NCBI GenBank assembly: GCA_023428135.1
Contig: JAEYZG010000037.1
Coordinates: forward strand, 1 to 64,000
Direction of reading: 5' to 3'
Source of the DNA: Bacteroidota bacterium
GTDB taxonomy: Bacteria; Bacteroidota; Bacteroidia; Cytophagales; Cytophagaceae
Length of the DNA: 64,000 bases
Of the stretch, positions 37,951-47,000 are shown piece after piece. Numbering within the stretch: position 1 is the stretch's first letter; each line of letters opens with the position of its first letter. The notes under the pieces are model-generated. The model ran no database searches, was not told where the DNA came from, and worked only from the letters and a program-made list of their open reading frames with translations. The translations under genes and the position numbers were made by a program.

Positions 37951-37982
37951 CAAATCTAAATCAACTTTACAGTGATTTACAA
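37951..37982 (-). promoter_or_regulatory. Probable promoter of the susCD-sulfatase operon
   Basis: Read on the minus strand, TTG (37982-37980) is followed after 21 nt by TAGATTTG (37958-37951), an exact match to the Bacteroidota -33/-7 consensus TTG-N17-23-TAnnTTTG. Transcription would start near 37944 and leave a leader of about 115 nt before the susC ATG. Confidence 0.5.
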
Positions 37983-38086
37983 TTCAGCCAGTTGCATTAA
38001 ATGACAGGTTACCTAAAGAAGAACTAATTGAAGGTGAAGAAATATTGAGGTCTGATAAACCTAAACTTTTAAAAATCCTCAACTAA
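37976..38086 (+). pseudogene. Possible coding remnant
   Basis: A 36-codon open stretch without a start codon ends in TAA at 38084-38086. It reads like real protein (ALNDRLPKEELIEGEEIL then SDKPKLLKILN). It may be the tail of a decayed gene in the 880-bp region upstream of susC, or chance. No homologue is recognised. Confidence 0.2.
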
Positions 38087-38335
38087 ATCAAGGTAAGCAA
38101 AGGTTAACTGCATTTATTAATCTTATTTTAGAACATTGTAAAAACCTTCATTCCAATTGGTTAAACTACCACCAAAAGAAATTCATTATTAAAAACTCAA
38201 CTATCAAAAATGTGATCATCAAAGATCAAAATATTCATCCAGAGCCTAATTAATAAAAGTTACACCACCTTTTTTCAATAAGGTAGCTGCTATGGGTTTC
38301 ATAGTTTACAATAATCAGAAACCATTATTTCAATA

Positions 38336-38347
38336 GAACGATCGTTC
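38336..38347. promoter_or_regulatory. Perfect 12-bp palindrome (possible repressor site)
   Basis: GAACGATCGTTC is a perfect palindrome, and the shape and CG-centred sequence resemble TetR-family operators. It lies about 80 bp upstream of the small RNA promoter at 38430-38459 and about 350 bp from the susC promoter. No TetR gene is in the window. Confidence 0.3.
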
Positions 38348-38429
38348 ATTTATGAGGGGAAAACGCATCTGCAATATTTAGTCATAATAAATCAACAAAA
38401 TATTTTATTGAAAATATATCATTGATTTA

Positions 38430-38459
38430 TTGCAGGTTTCAAAAACTTATATAACTTTG
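38430..38459 (+). promoter_or_regulatory. Promoter of a candidate small RNA
   Basis: TTG (38430-38432) and TAACTTTG (38452-38459) are separated by 19 nt, an exact Bacteroidota consensus promoter. It points away from susC, and no protein gene follows on this strand; an intrinsic terminator lies about 50-70 nt further. Confidence 0.6.
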
Positions 38460-38464
38460 CCATT

Positions 38465-38537
38465 CACCATAGCTGGTTGAACATAAAAACACCCCCAACG
38501 TTTTTTGACCTTCTCAGACGGAGAAGGTTTTTTTTTT
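38465..38537 (+). ncRNA. Candidate ~72-nt small RNA
   Basis: The interval runs from a consensus promoter (38430-38459) to an intrinsic terminator (38508-38537). It encodes no start codon with a useful frame. It contains a short ACCA/TGGT hairpin near the 5' end, an unpaired A-rich and C-rich middle (ACACCCCCAACG) and the terminator stem. The layout is that of a trans-acting sRNA. It lies between the susC cluster and the GH8 cellulase, both on the other strand. No known family was recognised. Confidence 0.5.
38508..38537 (+). terminator. Intrinsic terminator of the candidate small RNA
   Basis: An 8-bp perfect stem (38508-38515 with 38521-38528, ACCTTCTC/GAGAAGGT), a 5-nt loop AGACG and a run of ten T. 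There is no T run on the opposite strand, so it acts only on plus-strand transcripts. Confidence 0.85.
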
Positions 38538-38651
38538 ATCCATCCGTTATTCATTGCATCTTAAGTTAAAATTCACATACATTACTTATCAAAAGCATTA
38601 TCTAAATGGGCATTCGTTTAAGAATGGTATTCCTATTAAATCAACTATACA

Positions 38652-38697
38652 AGCATAAAAAAAAGACCCGCCTTTCGGCAGGTCTTTTTTTTATGCT
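38652..38697 (-). terminator. Terminator after the GH8 cellulase gene
   Basis: A 21-bp stem (38652-38672 with 38677-38697) with a single G-U-type mismatch and a 4-nt loop TTTC. The A8/T8 runs inside the stem make it bidirectional. It sits 15 bp past the cellulase stop. Confidence 0.9.
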
Positions 38698-38711
38698 ATA
38701 AGGATTACTTA

Positions 38712-41700
38712 TTACTGCTTTACAACAGATTTAATAAGGTTTCCAGACTCTGACTGAATATGTACAAAATACATACCTTTATTCAGGTTAGACATTTCAA
38801 CGTTTAAAGTATTTTCATTAGCAGCTTCAAACACAACTCTTCCAAGCATGTCTACAAGCTTCACAGATTTGTTACCATCAACTTTAGTAATATCAATAAC
38901 AAGGTTATCAGTTGCAGGGTTTGGATAGATCTCAACCATGCTGTTTAATACACTATTGATAGAAGTAATGCTTGCTACTACAACATCAACATCAGAAGTT
39001 ACCGCAGTACATGGAGCAGTTCCAGCTACTGTATATCTGAATGTATATGTACCAACAGTACTTAAACCACTTACATTTACATTTGCGGAATTAGCAGAAG
39101 GGCTGAAAGTTACATTTGTTCCTGAAGGACCAGAAACAAGACTCCAAGTTCCAACAGCAGAACCTGTTCCTGAAAGAGATGCAGTAGGTCCAACAACAGA
39201 AGCCTGAGATGGACCAGCACTTGAAGTAGGGCCAGAGCTAACAGTAACAGCTATAGATGTTCTTGGGCTTTCACATGATCCCACTTTTTGAGAAACATAG
39301 TAAGTAGCAGTTCCTGCTGTAGCTGTAGATGGTATTGTAGCTGTAGTGCTGGCTATGCCTCCTGTCTGGTTTGTTCCATACCACTGTAGGTCCATTCCAA
39401 TCAGAGCAGTAGCTTTCAATGCAGCCGCTGCAGAACCCTCGCAAAGAGCAGGTACTGCTGTAGCTGTTGGTGCCACCGGAGTACAAATATCAGTTCCGGC
39501 TGCAGCATTACCCAAAGACATACCTGCGAAAGAGATCTTTTGATCTGTAAACGCTTTTGGCTGATAACTAGGATCACCTGTATCAGTTGAATTCACCACT
39601 ATAATAATGACAGAGGCAACTTTTGAATAATCAAATGTTGAATTGTTAAGATCAATTACAGAACCGTTAGAAGTCACTGCATTTTTGAAATCAAACTCAA
39701 AGTTTACATTATCACCTGGTTTCAAAGAGCCAGGCCCTACTTGAGCATCTGTATGAGCAGGAGTTTGTCCTACCTGTGTAATATGGTTTTTGTTAAAACC
39801 GATTTCATATCTGTAAGAAGCTCCTGTTTTCCAGTCATCTCTAATTTGACCGTTATTAACAACAAGGTTATTAAAAGATAGAATTTTACCATTTATATCT
39901 CTTAACTGAAATTTAATTTCCAGATTAGTAGTGTTTGTTGCCGGAGCGCTTACATTCATTTTCAAGACTGCATTAGTTCTAAGGTCAACGGTGTAAGACG
40001 TTTTTGTGCCATTGCAATATTCACCGAAGCCAAAACCTATTGCATCATAACCGTTTTGAGGCTGTGAAAGAGTATAAGTCAGTTTTCCATCTCCAGTTCT
40101 TGTTTTTGTAGCTACAAAAGGAGTGCTAGTGCTCACATCTTGCCACCAGAAGATACCAGCAGAAGTGGTTTTAGTTGGAGCAGAGCAATCTTTACCTCCT
40201 GTAAGTTCGTTATACTCAGTAGTAGTTTCAAACATATCCACTACACCAGTAGTTGCAACATTGGAAGCACCTACTATAGTTACATGCACTGGTGCAGATG
40301 TAGCAACAACAGTGTTGTTAGCGTCATACACTTTAGCCGTGATAACGTGAGTTCCGCCAGCCAATGTTGAAGTTGAAAAGCTGTAAGGAGATGAATTATC
40401 AGAATTTAACAATGTAGTTCCATCATAAAACTCAACTTTTGAAATAGTACCCGAAGAAATGGTAGCTGTTGCTGAAATGGTGACAGATTCACCTAAATCA
40501 AAAGTCGAATTGTTTGCAGGAGCTGTAATGGTTACATCTGCAGATACAATGTTTGAACCTGGTTGCCACCAGTTACCAGTAAGCATAAACAACGTAATTG
40601 TACGCAATGTAGCACTGAAGTAAACTTCATTATTGCCTAAACCAACTACATTGTTGTAGCACGCATTCAATGAGGATTGATTAGCAGAGCTTGTTCCCAT
40701 TACGGCCAATGCATAGGTACTAAATGTACCATTTTTATATTGACCTTCAGCCGGGCTGGAGGCATTTGTCGATAAAGGACCTTTCAGGTTACTCTCCTGC
40801 CCTTTCAGCCATTTAGAAATTTTACCGCAAATATCTGCTCCTGTAGTTGCCACACTTGGGCCATTCCAAAGCACGTCATTGGCCATTCTCCAAGGGTTTC
40901 TGCAAGATTCGAAACCATATACATTCGGGCCATTACAAGTATTAGGCTGAGCGTTGCTTCCTGCCCAGTTACTTACCAGTCCTGTAGTGCCATTACGGTT
41001 GGTCAATAAAAATGAATTTGCCACAGAAGTAGCAGTATTCCAAAAGTTTGCCTGATTGCTTTCTATTTTTGCATACTCTCTAAAATATGCAGGAGCCATA
41101 TAGCTTGGGTTTCTACAGTCATTCCCGGTTCCCCATGCATCTCCATTAAGTACCTGCTTTGAATCAGGATGCATTTCTTTCTCTCTTATAATTTTTATTA
41201 AATTTTGAGCTTGGGACTTATAGTTGCCTGTAGGCCATTGATCAGCTGCAACAATCAGAGCCATAGCTGCATCTAGTTCAGCATCAGTTGCTCCATTGTA
41301 TTGATTCGTATTATTACACCCATTTATTTTCCAGTTCATAACACCATTTCCATTCTTAAATGAATTGTAATATTGCCATAATCCGTCAAACAAGGCTTTA
41401 TCACCAGCATAAGCAGACAAAAGCATTCCATAAGCAATACCTTCAGATACTGTTTGATGTTGATCTGGATTATCAAATTTTACCCTGTACCCTTTACCAG
41501 TACATGCCTCTACATGATTAGTCTTCCAAGCGTTGTATGCTTCTGCAGCAGCCTGAGACTTACCATATTGCCCTCCGTTAGGCAAATTATCAGGCATAAT
41601 TCCATAGGGGTAGCTGGAATTGGAGTTAAAAGGTTTTGCCGGACTACCGGAATTAATTTGAGCCTTTGCACTTAGCAAGGTGCAAACCAGTAGAATTACT

Positions 41701-41717
41701 AAGTAGTATTTTTTCAT
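38712..41717 (-). CDS. GH8 endoglucanase with Ig-like, carbohydrate-binding-like and T9SS tail domains
   Basis: A 1001-residue exported glycoside hydrolase. A signal peptide (about 1-19) leads to a GH8 catalytic domain (about 35-385) with the likely general acid E92 in SEGIAYGM, D145 in ATDAELDAA and the likely base D281 in NPWRMANDVLW. Then come an Ig-like domain (about 393-487, VEFYDGTTLLNSD), a beta-sandwich possibly binding carbohydrate (about 490-740), Ig/PKD-like domains (about 745-915) and a T9SS sorting domain (about 920-1001, VEIYPNPATDNLVID and GMYFVHIQ). GH8 enzymes cleave cellulose and related beta-1,4-glucans; cellulose is likely here. Export across the outer membrane by T9SS is predicted, fitting porX in this window. 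Confidence 0.93.
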   Translation of the reverse strand: MKKYYLVILLVCTLLSAKAQINSGSPAKPFNSNSSYPYGIMPDNLPNGGQYGKSQAAAEAYNAWKTNHVEACTGKGYRVKFDNPDQHQTVSEGIAYGMLLSAYAGDKALFDGLWQYYNSFKNGNGVMNWKINGCNNTNQYNGATDAELDAAMALIVAADQWPTGNYKSQAQNLIKIIREKEMHPDSKQVLNGDAWGTGNDCRNPSYMAPAYFREYAKIESNQANFWNTATSVANSFLLTNRNGTTGLVSNWAGSNAQPNTCNGPNVYGFESCRNPWRMANDVLWNGPSVATTGADICGKISKWLKGQESNLKGPLSTNASSPAEGQYKNGTFSTYALAVMGTSSANQSSLNACYNNVVGLGNNEVYFSATLRTITLFMLTGNWWQPGSNIVSADVTITAPANNSTFDLGESVTISATATISSGTISKVEFYDGTTLLNSDNSSPYSFSTSTLAGGTHVITAKVYDANNTVVATSAPVHVTIVGASNVATTGVVDMFETTTEYNELTGGKDCSAPTKTTSAGIFWWQDVSTSTPFVATKTRTGDGKLTYTLSQPQNGYDAIGFGFGEYCNGTKTSYTVDLRTNAVLKMNVSAPATNTTNLEIKFQLRDINGKILSFNNLVVNNGQIRDDWKTGASYRYEIGFNKNHITQVGQTPAHTDAQVGPGSLKPGDNVNFEFDFKNAVTSNGSVIDLNNSTFDYSKVASVIIIVVNSTDTGDPSYQPKAFTDQKISFAGMSLGNAAAGTDICTPVAPTATAVPALCEGSAAAALKATALIGMDLQWYGTNQTGGIASTTATIPSTATAGTATYYVSQKVGSCESPRTSIAVTVSSGPTSSAGPSQASVVGPTASLSGTGSAVGTWSLVSGPSGTNVTFSPSANSANVNVSGLSTVGTYTFRYTVAGTAPCTAVTSDVDVVVASITSINSVLNSMVEIYPNPATDNLVIDITKVDGNKSVKLVDMLGRVVFEAANENTLNVEMSNLNKGMYFVHIQSESGNLIKSVVKQ

Positions 41718-41996
41718 AGGTTATTATAAATTTTTTAAGCTAAGTAAACCGCTAATATATATCTATATCACAAAAAACACAAAATTTATTTGAAAAATAC
41801 CAAAACGAAAAAGATATAATATTGTTCAAATTTTATTTTATTAACCTAGTATTTATCACAGACTATTTGATAATCAAAAAAAAACAGTCAGAATGGAGAA
41901 GCCAGCGGAAGTAAGATTCAGGTATAAATACATTTAAAGATTCTTTAAATAGTATTTAATATTTCTCCAAATTAGTTAAACACTTAGTTTGGAATC

Positions 41997-42446
41997 TTAT
42001 TTAGTATTGACAAGCTTTCCATCTTTTGAATAATAGAGCTTCACTTTCTTTTTTCTTTTTTCAACTTCAATAATATACAGTTTTTCCCCCTCCTTCTTTT
42101 TAAATTCTTCAGTGTCTTCTAACTTCCATTTCGCATATTCAGAAAGAGAAAAAGCTTTTTTCACATCAGATGGCATGTCTTTCATTTTTATATCTATTTC
42201 TGTTCCTATATAGGTACCATCGGGACGAAATATTGCTTCCATCTCTATACCCTTATTCATAAATTCAGCTTCATATACATTTTCTTTTTTCTCCAATTCC
42301 CATTCATAGACGAACATATTAGGATACAGTTCATAAAAACTATTTCTGACTGCAACGGGCACATCATTCTCAGGTAGCTCCTGTCCGATCGCTGATAAAC
42401 TATTTATAGACATAAGAATTACTGCAATTATTATTTGAGACCTCAT
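41997..42446 (-). CDS. Secreted PepSY-like domain protein
   Basis: A 149-residue protein with a signal peptide (about 1-21, ending SAIGQ). It resembles the Bacteroidota PepSY-like family: a first repeat VPVAVRNSFYELYPNMFVYEWELEKKENVYEAEF-type unit (about 29-65) and a second, DMPSDVKKAFSLSEYAKWKLED (about 90-111), each a helix followed by strands. It is lysine- and glutamate-rich. Function is unknown; periplasmic binding or inhibition is the usual suggestion for the fold. It lies 84 bp downstream of the lipoprotein gene on the same strand. Confidence 0.75.
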   Translation of the reverse strand: MRSQIIIAVILMSINSLSAIGQELPENDVPVAVRNSFYELYPNMFVYEWELEKKENVYEAEFMNKGIEMEAIFRPDGTYIGTEIDIKMKDMPSDVKKAFSLSEYAKWKLEDTEEFKKKEGEKLYIIEVEKRKKKVKLYYSKDGKLVNTK

Positions 42447-42530
42447 ATTTATATTTTTGTTATTCCTAATTCAGAAATTCAATCAAACTACACCTATTAC
42501 TATTAAACCTTAAGATTAACAATCTGTTAA

Positions 42531-43514
42531 TTATTCCTTGTCCAGATATGTTGCAAGCTTAGTCAGATCCTGCTTCATCAGTGTAATATTTGCTTGCAGC
42601 TGATCAAGCATTCTTGCTCTGGCTTTCAGGGTTTCAGAAGTATACTGACCTCCTTTACCAAAAAACAATGCTACCATATTTTGTTTATGCCTGTTTTCCT
42701 TTTTTTCCCATTCATAAATAGCCTTCCAGCCTTTTAAAATCTGAACCCTTAGAGAAGATTCTTCGGGTTTATTTGGATTATAATAATTGAAATAATACCA
42801 TACATGCGCCGGAAAAAGCAGAGAGGTCTCTTTTCCATTCCATATTTCCTCCAGGTGATTTCTTGGATGATAGAATTCTACTTTCGGTTTTGATGTAAAA
42901 ATCATAAAACCCAATACCGCTTCAGCAATACCTCCTCCCACCTGTATTACATGTTCCATATTAGAGTTATCACTGGTAGCAAATAAAATCCCTGAAGTAA
43001 TTGCTGCAATTGCACCAACACTTATAGCTGCCACTGTAAACTTAGTTTCTCGGTCATCTTCTCGCTTTTTAAGATAATAAGAGATCTGATCCGCTCTTTC
43101 TTCTTCACAATCAATTTCAGAAGCTACTGCCGATATCTCAAGAGAAGCACGTTGAATGGCATTGGAAAGCCTTCTGTCTAAATCCAGTATCCTAACTTTA
43201 TTCTCAATACCTGGAGCTGAATTATATTTTATTTCAGCATCAATATATTCTGAAAGCAATTCAATAATTCCAATAGCATTTGCTATTTTCAAACTTTCTT
43301 CTGAAAACCTTCCTAAAAGTGCTGTATCCAAATTAAGATTATAAAAGGGCTTGGGGAAGTCTTCTACTGCATAGCTATAAAGATTCTGCTGATTACAGTT
43401 GGAATTTAGCTCCTGGATAGAAGATATTCTCGAGCTTTTGCACGAAACATGAACAAGAATAGGAATTACAATTCCTAGATACTTAAATATTTGTTTAACT
43501 CCCTTTGAAGACAT
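42531..43514 (-). CDS. Hypothetical lipoprotein with two hydrophobic segments
   Basis: A 327-residue protein not assigned to a family. A lipobox-like site is at C25 (VHVSCKSS). Residues 30-155 are mainly helical and charged, two hydrophobic segments follow (about 160-180 and 192-207), and the C-terminal 120 residues are again helical (ETLKARARMLDQLQANITLMKQDLTKL). The layout suggests an envelope-anchored structural or sensory protein. Its 5' side holds the candidate 43635-43867 RNA, so its expression could depend on read-through of that RNA's terminator. Confidence 0.65.
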   Translation of the reverse strand: MSSKGVKQIFKYLGIVIPILVHVSCKSSRISSIQELNSNCNQQNLYSYAVEDFPKPFYNLNLDTALLGRFSEESLKIANAIGIIELLSEYIDAEIKYNSAPGIENKVRILDLDRRLSNAIQRASLEISAVASEIDCEEERADQISYYLKKREDDRETKFTVAAISVGAIAAITSGILFATSDNSNMEHVIQVGGGIAEAVLGFMIFTSKPKVEFYHPRNHLEEIWNGKETSLLFPAHVWYYFNYYNPNKPEESSLRVQILKGWKAIYEWEKKENRHKQNMVALFFGKGGQYTSETLKARARMLDQLQANITLMKQDLTKLATYLDKE

Positions 43515-43642
43515 ATAGAAGGAAATCGGTCTTTCATTAAATTGAAAAATGTAATAATGTTTTAAAAATAGAATTCAATTCTGGAAAAAAATTAGAAAGG
43601 TCCTTTATATAGGGCTTAGTAGAGATAAAATAACAAAAAAAA

Positions 43643-43721
43643 GACCTGTTATCCAATTATCGAAAAATGAGGTATAGAACCACCAAATACAACAGTTTCC
43701 TGACAATTAAACAAACAGGTC
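43643..43721 (-). terminator. Intrinsic terminator of the candidate RNA
   Basis: GACCTGTT (43643-43650) pairs with AACAGGTC (43714-43721), with a second short AATT pairing inside. On the minus strand the stem is followed directly by eight U (43642-43635). The loop is long (63 nt) and contains the first GU-rich hairpin, which makes a regulated terminator possible. Confidence 0.5.
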
Positions 43722-43755
43722 GTTTTATTTAATAAACCGGTAATCTGCAAGTCGA

Positions 43756-43787
43756 ACTGAATGATTGAACCACCAAATGCATTCAGT
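43756..43787 (-). repeat. Stem-loop presenting the repeated GU-rich motif
   Basis: A perfect 8-bp stem (43756-43763 with 43780-43787, ACTGAATG/CATTCAGT) encloses a 16-nt loop that contains the complement of GAACCACCAAAT. The same 14-mer with one change recurs at 43677-43690. Confidence 0.6.
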
Positions 43788-43873
43788 ATTGAAATGAAAT
43801 TTCCGGGCTATATCATAGAGCAGATCTGGCAATTAAGCTTTGTTCAAACCAAATACCCTACCAAACCAATAGA

Positions 43874-43905
43874 CAAATGTAAGATATATTAAAGGGCCAT
43901 TGCAA
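43874..43905 (-). promoter_or_regulatory. Promoter of the candidate structured RNA
   Basis: On the minus strand TTG (43905-43903), 21 nt, then TACATTTG (43881-43874): an exact Bacteroidota -33/-7 promoter. Transcription would begin near 43867, about 350 nt upstream of the lipoprotein ATG. Confidence 0.55.
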
Positions 43906-43940
43906 GGCTTTTTACATCTTTTCGCGAAGATTACCTAAAT

Positions 43941-43990
43941 AAAAAAAAGAACAATATAACATAGGAATGCAACCTATGTTATATTGTTTT
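43941..43990 (-). terminator. Terminator after czcA
   Basis: A perfect 16-bp stem (43950-43965 with 43973-43988, AACAATATAACATAGG) and a 7-nt loop, flanked by A8 on the left. It works for the minus-strand czc operon and isolates it from the downstream RNA promoter. Confidence 0.9.
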
Positions 43991-44039
43991 AATGGCTCAT
44001 TTAAAAATTAAGATAGGCATTTTACCTCATCAATTCCTT

Positions 44040-47000
44040 TCAATGTTTTTTCTTTATTCTCCATTTAAAAAAGCTAAAGTAAATACTAGGTAAGACAATT
44101 GGTATCAGAAAAAGACAAGTCAACAAGCCTCCAATAATTACAGTTGCCAATGGCCTTTGAATATCTGATCCTATGCCATGACTAGAGGCTGCTGGAAGTA
44201 ATCCAATAAGGGCTACCGTGATCATCATCAGAATGGGTTTTATCTGAACCAATGATATTGAGATAATTCTTATCCTGAGTTCTTTCAGATCAGTAAATCC
44301 GAAGGACAAATTCTTTAACTCCCGGTTGTAGGAGGAGACGAGCAATACCCCCGCCATAATTGCCACACCAAATAACGATACAAACCCTACGCCTGCAGAA
44401 ACATTAAAGTAATAACCTCTCACCCAAAGAGCAGCAAGTCCACCAAGTATTCCAATTGGCAGACTAAGAATTGTAATCAGCATGCTGACAGCATCTTTGT
44501 AAAGAATAAACAACAGCAGACCTATCAGGAACAAGGTAAATGGAATTGTGTATGACAATTGCTTTGTAACCCTGTCGAGGTTTTCAAATTGACCACCCAA
44601 TGCCGTTTTGAACTTTCTGCGCAGCTTCATTGATTTTATTTTTTTGCCTACCTCTTTGGCAAAGCCCCCTTGATCTCTTCCTCTTATATTGGCTCTTACA
44701 GTAATAATCCTTTTACCTTCAACCCTGTAGATATTTGTTTGCCCGTCTATCATACGGATATCTGCCAGCTCGCTCATAGGTATCTGACTTCCGGTAATAG
44801 AGGGTACCAACATTTTCCTTACATCTTCAATGGAGCTTCTACTTTCCGGAAGAAACCTGATAACGAGGTCAAATCTTTTAGTTCCTTCATAAACAGTGCT
44901 TATTGTTTTACCTCCAATTGCTGCTTCTATCATGAGCTGAATATCACTAACATTAATTCCATATCGGGCAGCATTCTCTCTGTTAATATTCACAACAATC
45001 TGACCTTGCGGACCTTCTTGTTCAATACCGACGTCGCTCGCCCCCGGTATTTTTTTAACAATTTCCTTTATCCTGTCTCCTATACTTCTTAACTCTGTAA
45101 GATTTTCTCCGGCAATAGTCACAGCAAGATCTGCTGCACTACCATTTACTACCTCAGTCACCTGGTCAATAATAGGCTGACCAAATGCAAAATAAGCTCC
45201 AGGAAATGCCGCTTTAAGCTCACTTTTTAGTTTTAAAACAAGTTCAGCTTTTGAAGTGTCATTTACCCATTCATTATAAGGGTTAAGATTGATAAGGATT
45301 TCAGTCCTATTAGCACCGAATGGATCTGTACCTTCATCGTTTCTTCCGGTTTGCGTAAGTATACTTTTTACCTGCTTGTGTTTTGATATAATCTTTCTTA
45401 TTTCAGGAGCAAGTTTTGCACTTTCATGAATAGAAATCCCACTTGGTAAATTACATCTGAAAAAAATCGAACCCTCATCAAGTGGAGGCAAAAATTCAGT
45501 ACCAGTTCGAACTGCCAGAAATCCAATTCCAGTGATGATCAGGAAGATTAAAAAAAAACCAAAATTTGGTATTTGCATTGTTCTGATCAGCACAAATTCA
45601 TAAGGATTTATTTTCTTTAATGAAGCAATTGCCTTTCTACCTAAATCAGCCAAAGGTGAGAGCATATTATTTCTGGTCTTATAAAAACCCTCTCCAACTT
45701 CTTCAAATTTCTTTTTATATATAAACGAGATAAACACCGGAACCACTGTAACAGAACAGATAAATGAACCTAGTATCGCGAAAGAAATTGTAAAGGCCAT
45801 TGGAGAAAAAAGCTTTCCTTCTATTCTTTGCATCGCAAACAAAGGTGTGTATGCTATGATAATAATAGCAACAGAAAAGAATAGCTCCTTCCCAATCTCC
45901 TGAGCGGAATGAGTTGTGAAATTATATATCCCGTTTTTTCTATCGCCGACCGGCGCTGACTTTATAGACCTCACCAGATGCTCCACCATGATACAGGCTC
46001 CGTCAACTATGATACCAAAGTCAATTGCCCCAAGAGAAAGGAGGTTGGCCGGAATGCCTGTTATCTTCATCATAATAAAAGAAAATAATAATGCCACCGG
46101 AATAGTAACAGCTACAACCAAAGCTGAGCTGAAGCTCCCCAGAAATACAACCAGTATTATTACCACTATTGTAATACCTTCAATGAGCGTATGAGATACC
46201 GTTTGCAATGTATAATCTATCAGATTGGACCTGTCATAGATCACATGAATCTCCACTCCTTCGGGCAAATCATTACTGATCACTTCGTTGAGCTTCTCCT
46301 TCAGCCTTTTCAAGGTTTCTTTGGTATCTTCCCCCCTCTTTAATAACACGATGCCTTCAGTACCTGAATTTTCAAAAATCCCTTCTGAAGGGATGGAATA
46401 ACCTAATATACCAGAAGGATAAGGAGGCCCAATCTCAATACTGGCAACATCTTCCAGAAATATAGGAACACCTCCGGAAGACGAGATCACTATTTTCTTG
46501 AGATCATGAACATTCGTAACAGCACCAATACCTCTGACAGCAAAGCCTTGTTCTCCTCTTTCAATAATATTACCTCCTGTATTAAGGTTATTATCTTCAA
46601 CGGATGAGATAAGGTCTTTTAGCGTAAGATTATATTTCTTTAATCGTTCCGGACTCGTCAGCACCTGATATTGTTTCAGAGGACCTCCGAAAGAGCTGAT
46701 ATCAGCAATACCGAAAGTTTGTAATAGTTTAGGTATGATTACCCAGTCATTAAGAGTTTTGAGATCCATAGGTGTATAGCTCTCATTTCCGCGGACCACA
46801 TATCTCAGAATTTCCCCTGTTGGAGAAGACAATGGTCCCAGCTCAGGCGTAACTCCAGGTGGGAGCTGTGCATTCTTCAGCTTTTCTGACACATATTGTC
46901 TGGCAAAAAAATCTTCAACATTGTCATCAAAGGTAAGCTGGACAACAGACAATCCAAAGATGGTTCTTGACCTTCTGAATATAACGCCTGGCACGCTGTT

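Larger units (their letters stand above)
43635..43867 (-). ncRNA. Candidate ~230-nt structured RNA with repeated GU-rich hairpin loops
   Basis: This interval is bounded by a consensus promoter (43874-43905) and an intrinsic terminator whose stem is 43643-43650/43714-43721 with eight U after it. Inside it, on the minus strand, the sequence ATTTGGTGGTTC occurs twice (complement of 43677-43690 and 43767-43780, 13 of 14 bases identical). A truncated third version lies at 43846-43856. The second copy is the loop of a perfect 8-bp stem, and the first sits in a weak 4-bp hairpin inside the terminator structure. No reading frame of note is present. It is either a stand-alone sRNA or an attenuator leader for the lipoprotein gene 120 nt downstream. 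No known RNA family is recognised. Confidence 0.5.

Noticed and set aside
38168..38176. ACCACCAAA upstream of susC as a further copy of the GU-rich RNA loop motif
   Set aside because: A nine-base match is expected by chance in a window this size, and it has no supporting stem.
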